From Anagrus nilaparvatae (lineage: Eukaryota; Arthropoda; Insecta; Hymenoptera; Mymaridae): DNA of 64,000 bases. Position numbers and translations under genes: made by a program. The notes beneath the pieces were generated by a model, which was given only the letters and a program-made list of their open reading frames with translations, was not told the DNA's origin and did no database searches. Positions 22,145-34,810 of this stretch are shown here, piece after piece. The stretch spans positions 2,110,501-2,174,500 of the forward strand of contig JAKSXM010000231.1 in NCBI GenBank assembly GCA_022575985.1. The letters are read 5' to 3'. How positions within the stretch are numbered: position 1 is the first letter of the stretch; the number at the start of each line of letters is the position of its first letter.

Positions 22145-22315
22145 ATAATTTTTATCGACTTAATTTGCAAATTGGCACACTACATTATATTGTATGTAAA
22201 AATTAAAAAATTTTATTTTAGAGATTAGTTTTCTTACCTGATAACCTGAAGTATCATATTTGGGCTGGTATTTTTCTCTACAGTCAGTTCGGGAAATAAG
22301 AAACACCTTAATATG
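22145..22315 (+). repeat. Dispersed repeat, copy 2 of 3
   Basis: TTTGCAAATTGGCACACTAC, ACCTGAAGTATCATATTTGG and TTTTTCTCTACAGTCAGTTC match 1850-1995 in the same order, and 14951-15110 inverted. Confidence 0.7.
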
Positions 22316-23148
22316 TATGTACTTAAAAAATTTACTGGTTTTAATTTAGTCTAGGCAGGATTACTTTCTGAAAATCAATTTTTGCGTTTTCCAACCCTGA
22401 TACCCAATTTCCTAAAAGTTTTATCTGTATACTTATGATCACACGGTTTACAATTTATTTGGTAGACTACTCTTGAATTTTCACCTTTGTTTATTTAATA
22501 ATTGTAATTGACTAAAGGCCCAAGTACAGGCACTTGTCTCTCTTGGAGTATGGCTTTATACCAGTGAATATTTTTTTTTATTATACGCCTGTAATAATAA
22601 AAAAATAAAGAATGAAAAAAAAAGTGTTTCAAATTTAAAAAAGTGTCAAAAACTTGAAGAAAAAAGAACCAACCAATCAGGCTCAAATTCATTCTTTTCT
22701 ATTAAATCTTTTACAATTAAAATTAATAATGTATATTGTAATAAACAGCGCAAAAGCAAAGAATATAGAATTCAATACCAAATAATGTAGTTAGCGAAAA
22801 TTCTTTTTTATTGTAATTTTGGAATTTCATTCAGGCTAAAAAATTATGATAATCAGAAGTAAGAAATTCAATCAACTTTCTTTCATTTTTGTACGTAATT
22901 TACGTTTTCAGGTGCGGACATTATGAATATTTTAGCTCTTTTCCAAAAAACTATCTCATTTTAGCTATTGACCATTATTAGATAATTTTTTCTATCATTT
23001 TGTGTCTTTCAATATTAATAAAAATTTTTTTCATCATCTGGTTCTTATGTTTCTTGATGTAAGGGTCAGAAATATTTTTGCCCTTTTTTTAAAAAATGGT
23101 CCTATTATAAAGTCCAATCTTAGATATTTTTTCGTTTTTGCGTTAACA
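22316..23148. other. No gene seen
   Basis: AT-rich sequence with no supported ORF. The minus-strand 65-codon frame at 22495-22692 is low-complexity and not convincing. Confidence 0.45.
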
Positions 23149-23244
23149 CCATTGTGTTAGGTCAAAATTTGATTTTCTATTTTTTGGCATATAAGCACGT
23201 TTTGGGACCCCAGGAAGCTAAAAAACCGGTTTTTAAAAAAAGTC

Positions 23245-23275
<31 letters not shown>

Positions 23276-23359
23276 ACGTATGTAATCGGTGATATTTCAC
23301 AAACATTATGGAATTAAGACCTAATTTTTTTTTCAAAAATTTTTTCACTAAAAAAGCTC

Positions 23360-23745
23360 AAGGTACTTTTTTTTTTTTAATTTGGATGTAATACCTCATT
23401 TATTTCCACGAAAGTACTTATATTTGAAAGTATGGTTTTTACTCTATATCTAGAATCTGATACTTAATTTTTTGAAAATTTTTTTTCCAAAATTTTTTTC
23501 ACGAAAAAATACAAAAAACACCAATTTAGTACCTATATTTGAAAATTTGGTTTTCACTCGATATCTCGAATCTGATAATTAATTTTTTGAAAATTTGTTC
23601 CAAAATTTTTAATCAATAAAAAAAACTTTTAAAAGTTAATAGAAATGTATGTGTGATTGCATGCTTGTAATCGGTGATACCTGCGGCATATTGAAGTATT
23701 AAGCTCATTGTTTGAGGAACCTTAGTGCCAGCTAGTTGGCAGGGT
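23360..23745 (+). repeat. Satellite fragment plus conserved tail
   Basis: Two to three diverged units of the AT-rich satellite are followed by GAGGAACCTTAGTGCCAGCT and TTGGCAGGG. This is the tail also present at 1500-1530, 10490-10525 and, inverted, 15103-15140. Confidence 0.6.
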
Positions 23746-24820
23746 ATTTTTTTTTTTAATTAACTAGAGGAACCTTTTGTAATGAAACGTACAACGTATA
23801 TTTTTTCGGTTACATCTCTAGCTTGTAAAATAGGCCAAATAATTTTTCGCACTTATCAACATTAGTATTTTGATACTCGCAATCACATGAACATATCAAT
23901 CTCCACTACATAGAAAACTGCGAGAAAAACCCTCGAAGAGAATCGGGGGTTCTTTCTTTCTTTATTCAGTATTAAATTTTTTTTTCAATAATAATTATAA
24001 TAAAAATAAAAGACCTACGCCATTCATAGTATAAGGAGTATTAGAACCTCTAACGTATTAATATATGTACTATATTAGGCTGGCAGTTGTTTTAATTAAT
24101 TACTTAGATTTTGTATTACCAGGTGTGAAAAAGTATCGATTTCCAAAAAAATAAGATTTTCAAAATTATAGCTCATTTAATCACTCCTAAGTGTTGCCAC
24201 CAAATATGATGGCTGTTATGGAGAAAATTTTTGGTCCCATTTTAAAATAACTGCCAGGCTAATGTATATAAATACTAAGAGGCAAAAGTACTACTTATTT
24301 AGTTATGAACAATGATAAAGTTTTCACTTTTTTAGATCAAACTTCCCGTAATAGTATTTATCAATTTCAGGTTGAATTTTAATTTTCAATATAATTTATG
24401 ATTTAACTCGGCGTATATCCCGTCCATTTGGAAACTTGCATTCTTAAATCTTACGATTTTTTGGACATAAAAAATTATCGTCCTATATCCTATAGTATGC
24501 GCAATCTTTAAATTATTTTACGAAATTCTTATATTATATTTAATTATAGAGCGAAGCTCTACCTAATAGGATACGAAAATTATGGGTACGATATCTCAAC
24601 AACGATTAATAGGATTGCTTTCATTTTTTAAAACTAAGCTTTTTTCTTCGTCCAAACAGATTATTTTAAAGGCATGTTTATTCTTGTATTTTTTCTTTAA
24701 ACGGGTGAAAAACCTCATAAATGTTAGCCACATAATAAATTTCATAGCTTTAGTATAAACTTTGCATCGGTAAATATCATAATAAAAAAATTTATAACCG
24801 ATTTGTGTAACTACATAACC
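23746..24820. other. No gene seen
   Basis: Mostly AT-rich. A small GAGCGAAGCTC hairpin lies at 24549-24559. No coding region is supported. Confidence 0.45.
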
Positions 24821-24824
24821 AACG

Positions 24825-25060
24825 AGCATGGAACATGTTCACTCATAAAGTAATAAATCCAAAAACCGAAATTATAATAAATCTTGAAATATAAATTATC
24901 CTAAGTCCATAAACTTAAGTATTCTAAGTTCTTGTTCTTATTAGGGCCTGATTAGGCCCTGACTCCCACTTCAAATTATTCTAAGTCCATTTCACCCCCC
25001 CCCCCCTTAATAAGCCAAACTTTTTCAAATACCCCATCCAATGAACATGTTCCATGTTAA
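24825..25060 (-). repeat. Inverse copy of 245-350 plus degenerate tandem repeat
   Basis: ATGGAACATGTTCACTCATA and CAAAAACCGAAATTATAATA are the reverse complement of 275-350. They run into AATTATTCTAAGTCC-type units like those at 5335-5575, then a C9 run at 25003-25013. Confidence 0.55.
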
Positions 25061-25133
25061 TATAATTCAAAATATTGCAAGATATATTTTTATTAATTAT
25101 TCATTGATTCAAATTTTATTAAATTAAACTTTT

Positions 25134-25690
25134 AAGGCCCAAGAGATTATCTGCGTGTCGATAGGTTCTTGTACACTAAATTAATTTTAAAACCATAATT
25201 AATATTTCTAACTGTGTCAAAAAGTCTCAATTTTCAGAATCTGAAGTCAAGTTTACGATAAAATAAACTGCAAACTCAATATTGTGGTTTGAATTTGTCC
25301 ACTAAAACAAATCGACACTTACTTATTAGCATTCTGAATAACATAAAAAAGGTATAATTAATGAAAAATTTCATCTCTTGTGTATTTTATGACATATTTT
25401 TTTGCATGCATATTTTTATTTATTTTCAAAATAATAAAGTATAAATTTCAAAAAAATTATTTGTTTTTAGTAAATTTTTTTGCGATTTCCGATCTGTAAT
25501 TTTGTAATTAAAACATAGTTTTTTAGGTTGCCAACTTTAACCCAAAATATAGAGTTTCGGATTTGAATTTATCATTTTGACTTCAGATTCTGAACATTGA
25601 AACATTTTCATAAAGATAAATTTTGGTTTTATAATTAATTTAGTGTTCAAATAGAAATTCAAACGCAGATAAGCTGTTGGATGTTAAATG
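25134..25690. repeat. Inverted-repeat element with about 130-bp arms
   Basis: The left arm GGCCCAAGAGATTATCTGCG ... CACTAAATTAATTTTAAAAC ... AGAATCTGAAGTCAA pairs with right arm TTGACTTCAGATTCTGAAC ... ATAATTAATTTAGTG ... CGCAGATAAGCTGTTGGATG. Non-coding. Confidence 0.65.
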
Positions 25691-26168
25691 ATTAACAATA
25701 ATGCAGTTTATAATATGATTACGTTAAATATTTAATACGATATTGATTTACTACATTTTTATACTTTTTTGTTAGAACTGAATTAATTTCAGTTCTAACC
25801 CATTTGTTAGCAAAACCTGCAAAACTTTTATTAAAATATAATACATTACCATAAATAATATTAAAAATATGGGATTTTAGAAGAGATTATAAAATTAATA
25901 TGATTATTATTTCAATTAAAAAAAGTTCAAATTTGGATATTTATATTTATTTTTTTATCAAAATAGATGATTTCTTTTAATTATTCATTTAAAATTGCGA
26001 AAATAAGTACATATGTTTTGATGGTTATCTCTCGTAAAAAAAATAATTTTTCCCTGCAATCGTAGAAGGCGCTTGATACGAGGGACATTATTCTTAATCT
26101 TATTGCAATCTTGGGACGATTAAATCTAGACTCTTGATTAAATCAAAATCTTAATCGTAACTATCGAA
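25691..26168. other. 3' flank of the DM9 gene; AT-rich
   Basis: This lies downstream of the minus-strand stop at 26169. I see no convincing polyadenylation signal close to the stop, and no other gene. Confidence 0.4.
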
Positions 26169-29100
26169 TTATGAGGAACGTTCCCCGCGCTGGTTATTAC
26201 AGCACAGAACTTCAAATTCGTGGGTTTTATATTCCGATGTAGCTCCTCCCTCAGTTTTCACAGGAATCCAGCAGCGATACTCATTATCATCGTTGTATTT
26301 GTCTCTGTGTACCTGTTTGAAAGTTAAAAAAATTTATTTTACAAAATTTTTAAATTGAAAATCTAAATTATTAGTTGTAAATAATAACTTGAATATGAAA
26401 AATTATTTCTCGCATTTAGATCAGCATTTCTTCATTTAGAGTCTAGATAAATTGAAGTAGCAAATTAGCTGAAATATTATTAAAAGTTTGAATATTTTGA
26501 ATTCAAAAAGCTGCTATTTAAAACAAGATTTAAAACCTTTGATTAATATTGAGCCTAAAAAATTGGAATGATATTCCGACCAGTTTTTTCAAAATCTGAC
26601 GTTCCCATTTCTCCAATGTCAGTTTCACCAAGAATTTATAAGTTATTACCTTGCCAATAATTACGCTGCCAAATCTTTCAGCACGACCAATATAAATGCA
26701 TTCGTTATCTATGCTTCCAACTGCCTTTAGAGCTGTTTTAGGAAGAGTTTTTGAGTTCTGAACCTTAACCCAAAGTGGATGGAGGCTTTCTGTTGTTGAT
26801 AAACAAAGAACCTGTCCAAAAGATAAAATTTAGAATATCGGGGTGGCTGATTACTAGTGCAGTTACACTATATTATTACTCTGTGGTAAAAAATTAAATT
26901 AAACTTTTGTTCTTAAGAGGATTAAATACGTTTACCAATTGTTTTCATTGATTTTGAGTTCATACTTAATTTTTTGCTAACTTATAAAATAAAAATAAAA
27001 ATTCTAAACTGATTAACCCGAAAAGAAAGCATCAAAGATTATTTGTAAAAAAAAAAATTTAATTTTTAATAATATTTAAGACTAATGGGTGCACGCCAAA
27101 TTGTTTTCACTTATTTTATATTTTTATGGGCGTTGAAAATTTTTTTTGGAGTAGAGGAAAGTTTCCCACTATTTTTATTGAATGTAGAATATTTTGGCAT
27201 ATACTAAGGCCGTAAACCACCCCATTCTTGATCCTACTTATTTTTTAATAAAAGTTGCTGAAATTACCTCGATTTCTGAATTTGCTCTTTCAACTTCATG
27301 ATATTTTCCATCATAAGATACCAGCGCGCTTTTAGTACCCCTAGGTACGCTGCAGGTAATCCATTCGCCATTCCATCGAATTCTACCAACGGCAAGATGG
27401 TCTTTAGTTGAAAGCAAACCACCTTCTATAGGTAGTTTAGAAGGTAATTGATCTGACAGTGGCTCCCACTTAACAGCACGTGGAAGTACATCTAATCGAA
27501 AAAAATAAATTTACTTTGAATTAAAAAGTATTAATTTAAAAAATTTTTGGAAAATAATTATATTGCAATATATATACAATCATGATCCATGGACCAAATT
27601 TGTTTTTTATTATAGTAACGAATTAAAAAAATTTTCATTATTTACATTCTTTTGCTTCTCCAGGAGTACATAAAACTTCAAATTGATCTGTAAAGTGTTC
27701 TTTACCACCATATGGAATCCAGCAATGGTATTTATTATTCATAGTTTTAGATCTGTATACCTGAAAAGAAAGTCGGTAGGTTTTAAGTCCAATTGTAGAT
27801 TTACTTATTTATTGATATAACAATCTCATTCAATTAAACTGTAATTTCATCATTGTTTTTTAATTTTTGTTTTTTTTCTTACTATTTAGCTAATTATAGT
27901 ACAAAAAGTAAGTTTTTAACAGGTTTTTAAAAAAGATGTCCATAGCATCAATGTTAATTAAGTACGAAATAAGGTATGAAATAGAATTATATCTGGAAGA
28001 AATACGCGCAAGGGCAAGTAATTACGTGATTTCTGTATCCGCTGTCAAGAAAAATAAATAAAGTGGTTTAATTTTTTGTTACATCTTTTTTAAATTTATT
28101 TATTTAAATTATGAATGGTAATTTGTATTTTTAATAATTCAAAAATAATTGTCTTAAAACTTATTTAAAATGAGAACTAAAAATAAAATTCTATAAATTT
28201 TGCGAAATTGGATAATGTAAAGGTTTAATTATGTATTATATTGTTAAATTATTTAACATTTGTAATTTTAATTTGATACCTTCCCAACCACTAAGCTGCC
28301 AGAATACATAAAACGCCCGACGTATACGAAATTTTCTAAATCATTTTTTGCAACCCTCAGGGCGTTTTCTGAAATCTCGTATCCATCGCCTTCTTTCCAA
28401 ATAGGTTTTTCACCTTCATTATGTGGCGTACAAAGTACCTACAAAAGAAATTAAAAATATTCAATAAGGTCGTCAAATAAATAAGAATAATATTTTTACA
28501 GATTTTCGTTCTTTCTTAAAAAATGGTGTGTAATAATTGGCGAAAATTAATTCAAGAGGATTTGAACTTATTATATTTGATGGATTTTCAAGAATAATAT
28601 TTTCTACTATTTTTTAAATTAATATTTAATGTTGACTGATTAAATAAGCCAGTACAAACCCCAGATAAACTAGGGTGATTGAACCAATTAGTGACCACCC
28701 CCCAATTAATGACCAGAGGAGGAGTATTATAGCATTTTTAATAATTTTAATTAATAGATTTTTTCTTTTGCATAAAAAAATCAAAAAATATAACTCTTCA
28801 TTTTCCAAACAAAACACTTTTTTTGTGAAAAAAATTTTACTTTTAAGAAAAAAAAATTATTTCTTTATGGAGTTTGGTGAAAAGATAGTAAAAATCTCAC
28901 AAAAGAGGTCTGCCGCGGTAACCGTAGTACCTGTTAAAAGTGGTTTTAATAAAAAGTTAAATTTTAAAATAGTCATATTTTTATTAAAAAAGTTAATTTA
29001 TAATCTATATTAAGAAAATTAAGTGCATATTACCTTAATTATTTATTAATTTTTCATTTAATTAGGTGGTCAAGATTTGGTATCTAGGAAAATAAGTATT

Positions 29101-32017
29101 CACCAGTTAGTGACCACTATATTTTAACGTATTTTGAGGTTATACATATTGTTATTTTTAACTACAACAATGTTAACAATGTGAAATTTTTAAAAACGTG
29201 TTTAATTTTTATTATTAAAATTAAGTTTTAAAAGCTTTATTAATTATTTAAAAATATTTATTTTCACAGTTAAATCATTGTTTTATAAAATACAAGTACC
29301 AAATATAGAAATAGTAGAAAAATTATTAAAGTGAAAAGTTATTGTTCATAGTGTATTTGTATATTTATAGTGTAATAAGTATAATAAAATTTTAGTTCTT
29401 TTTATATTAATCAGTTTTAAATAAAGTTCATCTGATTGTCATCGAGTACTGAAATGCCATAGTTAACTATTTTAAGCTGTACAAAAAGTGGTATATCAAG
29501 TTAGAATTATTGTAGCTCATCTGAATTTCATCGAATACTAATATATTATTAAATTTAACTAAAGTTAATGATATAATAGTATTCGATGAAATTTAGATCA
29601 GCTCATCATGAAAACTTAATATACTATCCGTATAACTCAAAATGGTTAAACATGGCATTCCAGTACTCGATGAATTACAAGGGCTCAAAATTGTTGTACC
29701 AAAATTTCAATTATCAAAAATAGTTAAAAATAGTAAGCTAGTAGTGAATGTGTACTACAGATGAACCCCAATTATCAATGTTTACTATAAAGCAATAACC
29801 GAAGAACCTGAAATGAAGAACAAGTTAACTTGTCAAACATAAGGTATACTTTAATGCTGGATAAGTTGTAACAGTTCATATATAATATGTCTTCTGTAAG
29901 TTCCAAAATTCTCATAAAACAATAAAAAATTATGCCAGTGCAAAATAAAGGACAATTAATAAAGTTGACTGTTTCTTTGCAAAAATTGGACTTTTAAATT
30001 TAACTTTTAAAGTAAGAAAATAAGGATTTGTATCAAAAGCAACATAAAACTAACTCACATAATGAAGTGAAAAGAATTAGACTTTTTGGTTCTTATAGTT
30101 TCTTATAATAAAGTGCAAAATAAAACTTAGTATGAGTTTTTTTTAATAATATCTCTAGGTTATATGTTACTTTTTTTTTTATTTTTTTTTTTAAATTAGA
30201 CTTCTAATAATTAAAACTTACTTTTTAATTTAATTTAATTTCATGTTTTGACAAATTTTTTAAAAAATATGAAGTTTTTTATTTCAATATTTATAAATAA
30301 AATAGTGGTCACTAGTTGGTGATTCATTGTTCATTGATTGGGGTCTGTGGTCACTAATTGGTGAAATGAGAATTTTTAGTTTTAATTTAAATTAAAATTA
30401 AATATAACTTAATTTTTTACAATATAATAGCGTTTTTCTAGTTAATCTACTACCAAATTTTCAAAAATAAAAAAAAAATAAAAACTATTCATTAAAAATA
30501 TTTATTTATTTACACTTAAATTTGCTCTTTTTGAACTTTGGTCACTAACTGGTTCAATCACCCTATTTAGGCCAAATATGAGTTGCAATTAAAGATTAAT
30601 TTGGTAGACTGTCACGGCAAGGCTCTTAAGGTCAAGTAGTAAAAATAGGAGCTAAGTTAATGAAGTTTTTATTTTTAAAATAATTTTTCATCATACGCTT
30701 AAATAATGATCTATTTTTCGCACTCCAAAGATTATTGTTTTTGCTTTTGATGAAAAACCATAATATGTTGTGCAACGAAGAAAATATCTCCTTACTTACT
30801 CCTGTATCTAACTGCATTTAAGGTCAAAATTTATATTTTATACCTTTTTTGACAAATACTGCCGTCCAAATTAAAAACACAGTTATCTAGTGGATTATCC
30901 GAAATTGACTTTTTTACATTTTTGCTATATTCATAACATAACGAACATGATACAAAAATTTTTTTTGCAAAATATCGTTTATTTGCGATTTTATGAATTT
31001 TAAAAACACCGTAAGTGAGACTTAATTTGAAAATACAGACAAAAAAAGGGTAAGTACATAATACAAATTAAGAAACACCGTATCTTCTATAGGTTTTTAA
31101 TGCTTAATACGACTTAATAGATACGGTGTTTCTTACTTTATTCTGAGATATAATAAAAAAAGTTTCTTTTCTTTATATCTCGAAATAATAGTTCATTGAG
31201 ATAACGGTATTTTTAATTTTGACGGCAGAATATTTATTGTGTAGTATCAAAACATTTCTAATATTAAAAAGAAAAAAATAAAAAGTCAAAATTTTACCCA
31301 TTACCATGATTCTCTAACCAAAAAATTGAAATTACTTAAACAAATAGACACAAAAAATTTTTTTAAATTATGAATTACTCTAGTTTTGTTGGCATCCAGA
31401 ATATATTAACTTTTATTTTTTCTTTAATTTTTGTAGGGACCTAAAGTTTTCGACAAATTCACGAAGTAGCAAAAAAAATGTTACCTCAATTTCTGACGCC
31501 TGTGCAGAGTGAGTAGACATGTGTTTATCATCAGATGTATAAGCGGATTGATCTACGATGGATACACCACAAGGAATCCATTTATCGTTGTAGAATACTC
31601 TACCAACGGAAAGATCTACATCTATCATATTACCACCATGTACTGTTTTATCAGAGGAAATCGAATCCGTCAACTTTTCCCAACTGTAAACTTTTGGAAG
31701 CCCACCTTTGCAACAAAAATATGCGTATATAAATTTTTTTAAATTAAAATTAGAATTATTTATTTCAATTTGCTAATACTTGATTTACTCTATATTTTTA
31801 TTTGTATATAACTTTGTAAAAAATGTTTATAAAAATAATTTTTCTGTAACTTTTGTTGATTTTCTCGCCCATTTATCTTAATTATGACGTTAAAAATTAT
31901 ACTAAAGTTATACTTACGATCATCTTTTGTCTCTTCTTTTGCATCGTTTAACGGAGCAGAATATGTATGTGGTAGTAGACAGACGCAAAGAAATAATAAT
32001 TTTTTAACGAAACTCAT
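26169..32017 (-). CDS. Secreted DM9-repeat (DUF3421) protein, 7 exons
   Basis: The spliced minus-strand frame has exons at 32017-31918, 31705-31485, 28438-28280, 27760-27646, 27491-27268, 26811-26650 and 26312-26169. They total 1125 bp (374 residues plus stop). Every junction is GT/AG and the frame stays open across all six introns. Residues 1-21 form a signal peptide (hydrophobic KKLLFLCVCLLPH, probable cleavage after TYS). The rest shows four DM9-type half-units with hallmark GR(V/I/F/A)..., VGK(V) and (Y/F)EVLC motifs, for example CIYIGRAERFGSVIIGKV and HEFEVLC. Exons 2-4 and 5-7 are paralogous three-exon modules with the same intron phases (1, 0, 0), so the gene grew by internal duplication. 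DM9 proteins in insects and molluscs respond to infection and some bind mannose; this role is inferred here. The protein could be cytosolic-lectin-like or a secreted effector. All exons look intact. Confidence 0.87.
28673..30564. mobile_element. 1.9-kb TIR element in intron 2 of the DM9 gene
   Basis: The ends are GGGTGATTGAACCAATTAGT (left) and ACTAACTGGTTCAATCACCC (right), flanked by TA (28671-28672 and 30565-30566). Subterminal copies of the TTAGTGACCAC motif occur at 29108 and 30305-30360. A central inverted repeat spans about 29440-29690 (TCATCGAGTACTG / CAGTACTCGATGA). No intact transposase is seen. It is Tc1/mariner-like by its target site only. Confidence 0.75.
30859..31228. mobile_element. 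MITE in intron 2 of the DM9 gene
   Basis: The 370-bp element has TIRs CTGCCGTCCAAATTAAAAAC and its mirror ATTTTTAATTTTGACGGCAG, continuing through AGATAAC / GTTATCT. The left flank is TA and the right is AA. Its centre holds a smaller inverted repeat (AGAAACACCGTATCT / AGATACGGTGTTTCT at about 31072-31131). Confidence 0.7.
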
Positions 32018-32690
32018 TTTAGAAAATAAAACGCTTATCTGTTGTGAAGTTTTTTGAACATAGAATTTAAATTTATAATCTACTGTATTTTATATAATAA
32101 TAATACGTAGATCTTAAATTGTTAGCTTTTGTTTAAAAAAATATGTTGCCCAATAAAACTTATTCAAGAAAAGCAAATATTTTCATTCAATTGAAATTCT
32201 AATTTTAATTTATAAAATTGATAAAATTAGTTAGGCAAGTAATAAAAAAATATTTCTTTTCACATTTTTAAACAATTGTTCTTTCCCATTATTCAGAAAA
32301 TATAATATTATCCATGAATAATCTACTGGGCTTATACAAATATTTTTCTTATCGATAATAGTTCAAATTATTTGTTTTGAATAAAATATGCGTATCTCAA
32401 AAAAAAATTTTAATTAACTTTTAATCATCCGAGTAAATAAATTTATTAATTAACTGTTAATCATCCTTTTACTATTAATCATCCGAGACTGCTTAGTTCA
32501 GAGCATAAAGTAAAATTTTACTGCTTTAATAATAAGAAATAGCGCTGTAGGCCTTGCTTGTATACTATTTTGCAATATAAAAAAATACAAGCATAAAAAA
32601 ATAAGTATTGAAAATTTGGAAACCAACAATCACTAGTAATTAACGCCATTGAAATAGTAAAAAATATTGAAAAAATACCTATTTTATATA
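32018..32690. promoter_or_regulatory. Upstream region of the DM9 gene
   Basis: AT-rich sequence immediately 5' of the minus-strand ATG at 32017. TATA-like stretches are abundant and none can be singled out. It ends at the R1-like LINE fragment that starts at about 32698. Confidence 0.3.
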
Positions 32691-32697
32691 ATACCTC

Positions 32698-33371
32698 ACT
32701 GCTGCGTTAAGCAGGCTCATGAGAAATACATGCGGACCTAAGACTGGAAAGCGCAGGCTTCTTATTTTGGTCACCCACTCCATACTCCTGTATGGTGCAG
32801 AAGTATGGGCTGGTTGCATAAAGAAGGTCACTTAAGTGTCTAAGCTTACGAGCGCCCAGAGGCAAGAAGCCCTGCGAATCTCCTGTGCCTATCGCACAGT
32901 GTCCTTGGAGGCAGCTCTGGTCATCGCCGGGGTAATCCGGGGGGCAGAAACTTTGAACTGACTACTCGGAGAGCAAATAAAACAAGAGATTGATAGGAGA
33001 GGTATCACCTTGGATAAATAGAGGGCACAGGGACATTGATTAATTATTTTTAGACCCAATTCTTAGGCAGACATGGTCTTTTTTGCTCCTACCTCTTTCG
33101 GATCCAGAAGATAAATAGCGCTGAATGTATATACTGTCCTGGCAAAGAAAACACGCTGGAACACACTTTCTTCTACAGATGGGCTATTAAAAAGTTTCAA
33201 TTAGAAAATAACATCGACCAAATCACACCTGAGGATGTGGTTGGCCTAATGCTTCAAAATGAAGAAATATGGTCCGAAATCAGCCAGTATGTGGAATACA
33301 TACTCCTTACCCAAAAACCTGAAGTTCAAGATATAGGCTACTATAGAGACGTACTGCGGTTATCCAGATGA
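32698..33371 (+). pseudogene. R1-like LINE ORF2, C-terminal remnant
   Basis: The translation shows ALSRLMRNTCGP, HSILLYGAEVWAG, QRQEALRISCAYRTVS and LVIAGVI, which are hallmark blocks downstream of the reverse transcriptase in R1-clade LINEs. Farther on comes a degenerate CCHC-like CIYCPGKENTLEHTFF, then TPEDVVGLML and the C-terminal end near 33371. Several stops and frameshifts interrupt it (for example within the ITLDK*RAQ region at about 33020), so it is dead. It lacks the RT active site and all 5' sequence. A second copy of the same region lies at 60878-61720. Confidence 0.8.
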
Positions 33372-34187
33372 CTGCAGGTATTTCACTAACATACAATCAT
33401 TCCTCCACTTACTCTTAATACCGCAATGAATCGAAGATGGTAAGATAATAATTTTTTATTTATTTATTACCTTCTCTTTTGAAAATAATAGGAAATGACG
33501 TATATTTTTAGCTGACATATATTTTATTGAAGATGACAGCACAAAAAGACGGAATTTTAATCAGATGGAATGACGGCGAGTCCTTAACCAGACTGGCGAG
33601 TCATTGGATGCAAGTCAAAAGATGGAGTTCACGACTAGAACTAAATGCCCTTGAACCTGTCCTGAAGTAATGTGAAAACGGTCCCGGGATCGGCTCACAT
33701 AAGGTAGGTAGGGAGTGGAGTTTTAGTGGGTAAAGGCAACCCGGGGGGAAATATTACGAATTAAATTTAATATAATTTACTAAATTCAAATCAAATTTTA
33801 TTAATTTATATTAATTTATATTAAAAAATTTGCCTTAAATTAGATTATAAAAATTAAATTAGAGAATAATATTAAATTGTATTAAATTATATTAAATTTA
33901 ATGAATTTTAATTTAATCAAATATATTTAAATAAACTATTATTAAAAAGTTAATAATATTGTGCAAAAATGTATTCTAATAATTTATAAATAAATAATTT
34001 CTTATTTATAACCAAATCAAAAGCATAAATTAAAAAATTAATAAAATAATAATTAAAGGATTTGTTTGGAGTTTTGGACACAAAAATTATTTAAATATAA
34101 ATAAAGTCTTAATTAGTCTTAATTAAAAATTTATTACATTCTGATAAATAAAAAAATTATTTACATCAGTTTATAATTATTTACATA

Positions 34188-34230
34188 CTAGGGGGCTCTA
34201 CCCCCTGCGCGCTTCGCGCGCCAACCCCCG
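34188..34230 (-). other. Helitron-like 3' terminus with two GC hairpins
   Basis: On the minus strand, GCGCGC-GAA-GCGCGC (34207-34221) is followed by GGGGGTAGAGCCCCC (34191-34205) and CTAG (34188-34191), then T. This matches the hairpin-then-CTRR layout of Helitron 3' ends. Confidence 0.5.
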
Positions 34231-34439
34231 TTGAGTGATTGAAAAAGTGGGTTAGTCATGAGAACAAAAAATGTAAAATTTTAAATACAATTTTAATAAT
34301 TACTTTCAATTAAAAATATTGATTATATTGTTTTTCTTTTATTTTAAAATCCGTAATAGGTTTATAATTAATTGATTTATCGGCTTAAAAATAAAAAAAA
34401 ATAAAATCACTTAGACCCACAAGGGCTGGTTTTGCCCAG

Positions 34440-34810
34440 TAGTATCTTATTGGCCCGAAAGTATCAAATTAGCCCAAAATTGTCAATAACTAAGAAAATG
34501 GAAATGATGCAGAATGGCCCAAAAGTGTCAGAGTGGCCCAAAAGTATCAGAGTGGCCCGAAAGTGTCAGAGTGGCCCAAAAGTGTCAGAATGGCCCAAAA
34601 GTACCATATTGCGTGACCCAAAAGTGTCAGAGTGGCCCAAAAGTGTCAGAATGGCCCAAAAGTGTCAGACTGGCCCAAAAGTACCATATTGCGTGGCCCA
34701 AAAGTGTCATATTGGCCCAAAAGTACCATATTGCGTGGCCCAAAAATGTCAGACTGGCCCAAAAGTACCATATTGTGTGGCCCAAAAGTGTCAGATGGCC
34801 CAAAGGTGTC
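34440..34810 (+). repeat. 19-bp minisatellite (TGGCCCAAAAGTGTCAGAG)
   Basis: About 18 copies of a TGGCCCAAAAGTGTCAGAG unit, with variants in which CCATATTGCG replaces part of the spacer. The unit length is not a multiple of three and lacks stops, so all plus frames and one minus frame stay open, each giving the same repeated peptide with GPKVSEWPKS-type blocks. I do not treat it as a gene. Confidence 0.85.

Larger units (their letters stand above)
21138..23430. repeat. Inverted repeat pair enclosing about 1.7 kb
   Basis: The left arm, about 21138-21415 (GGTATTACATCCAAAT, CA microsatellite, GTGCTTATATGCCAAAAAAT, GACCTAACACAATGG), is the reverse complement of about 23150-23430. The arms are about 270 bp and highly similar. 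The enclosed DNA holds the nested insertions at 21811-22091 and the dispersed repeat at 22145-22315. Confidence 0.7.

Noticed and set aside
28675..29013. 112-codon plus-strand ORF
   Set aside because: It begins in the TIR of the intronic element and has a low-complexity F/K/I-rich translation without domain hallmarks.
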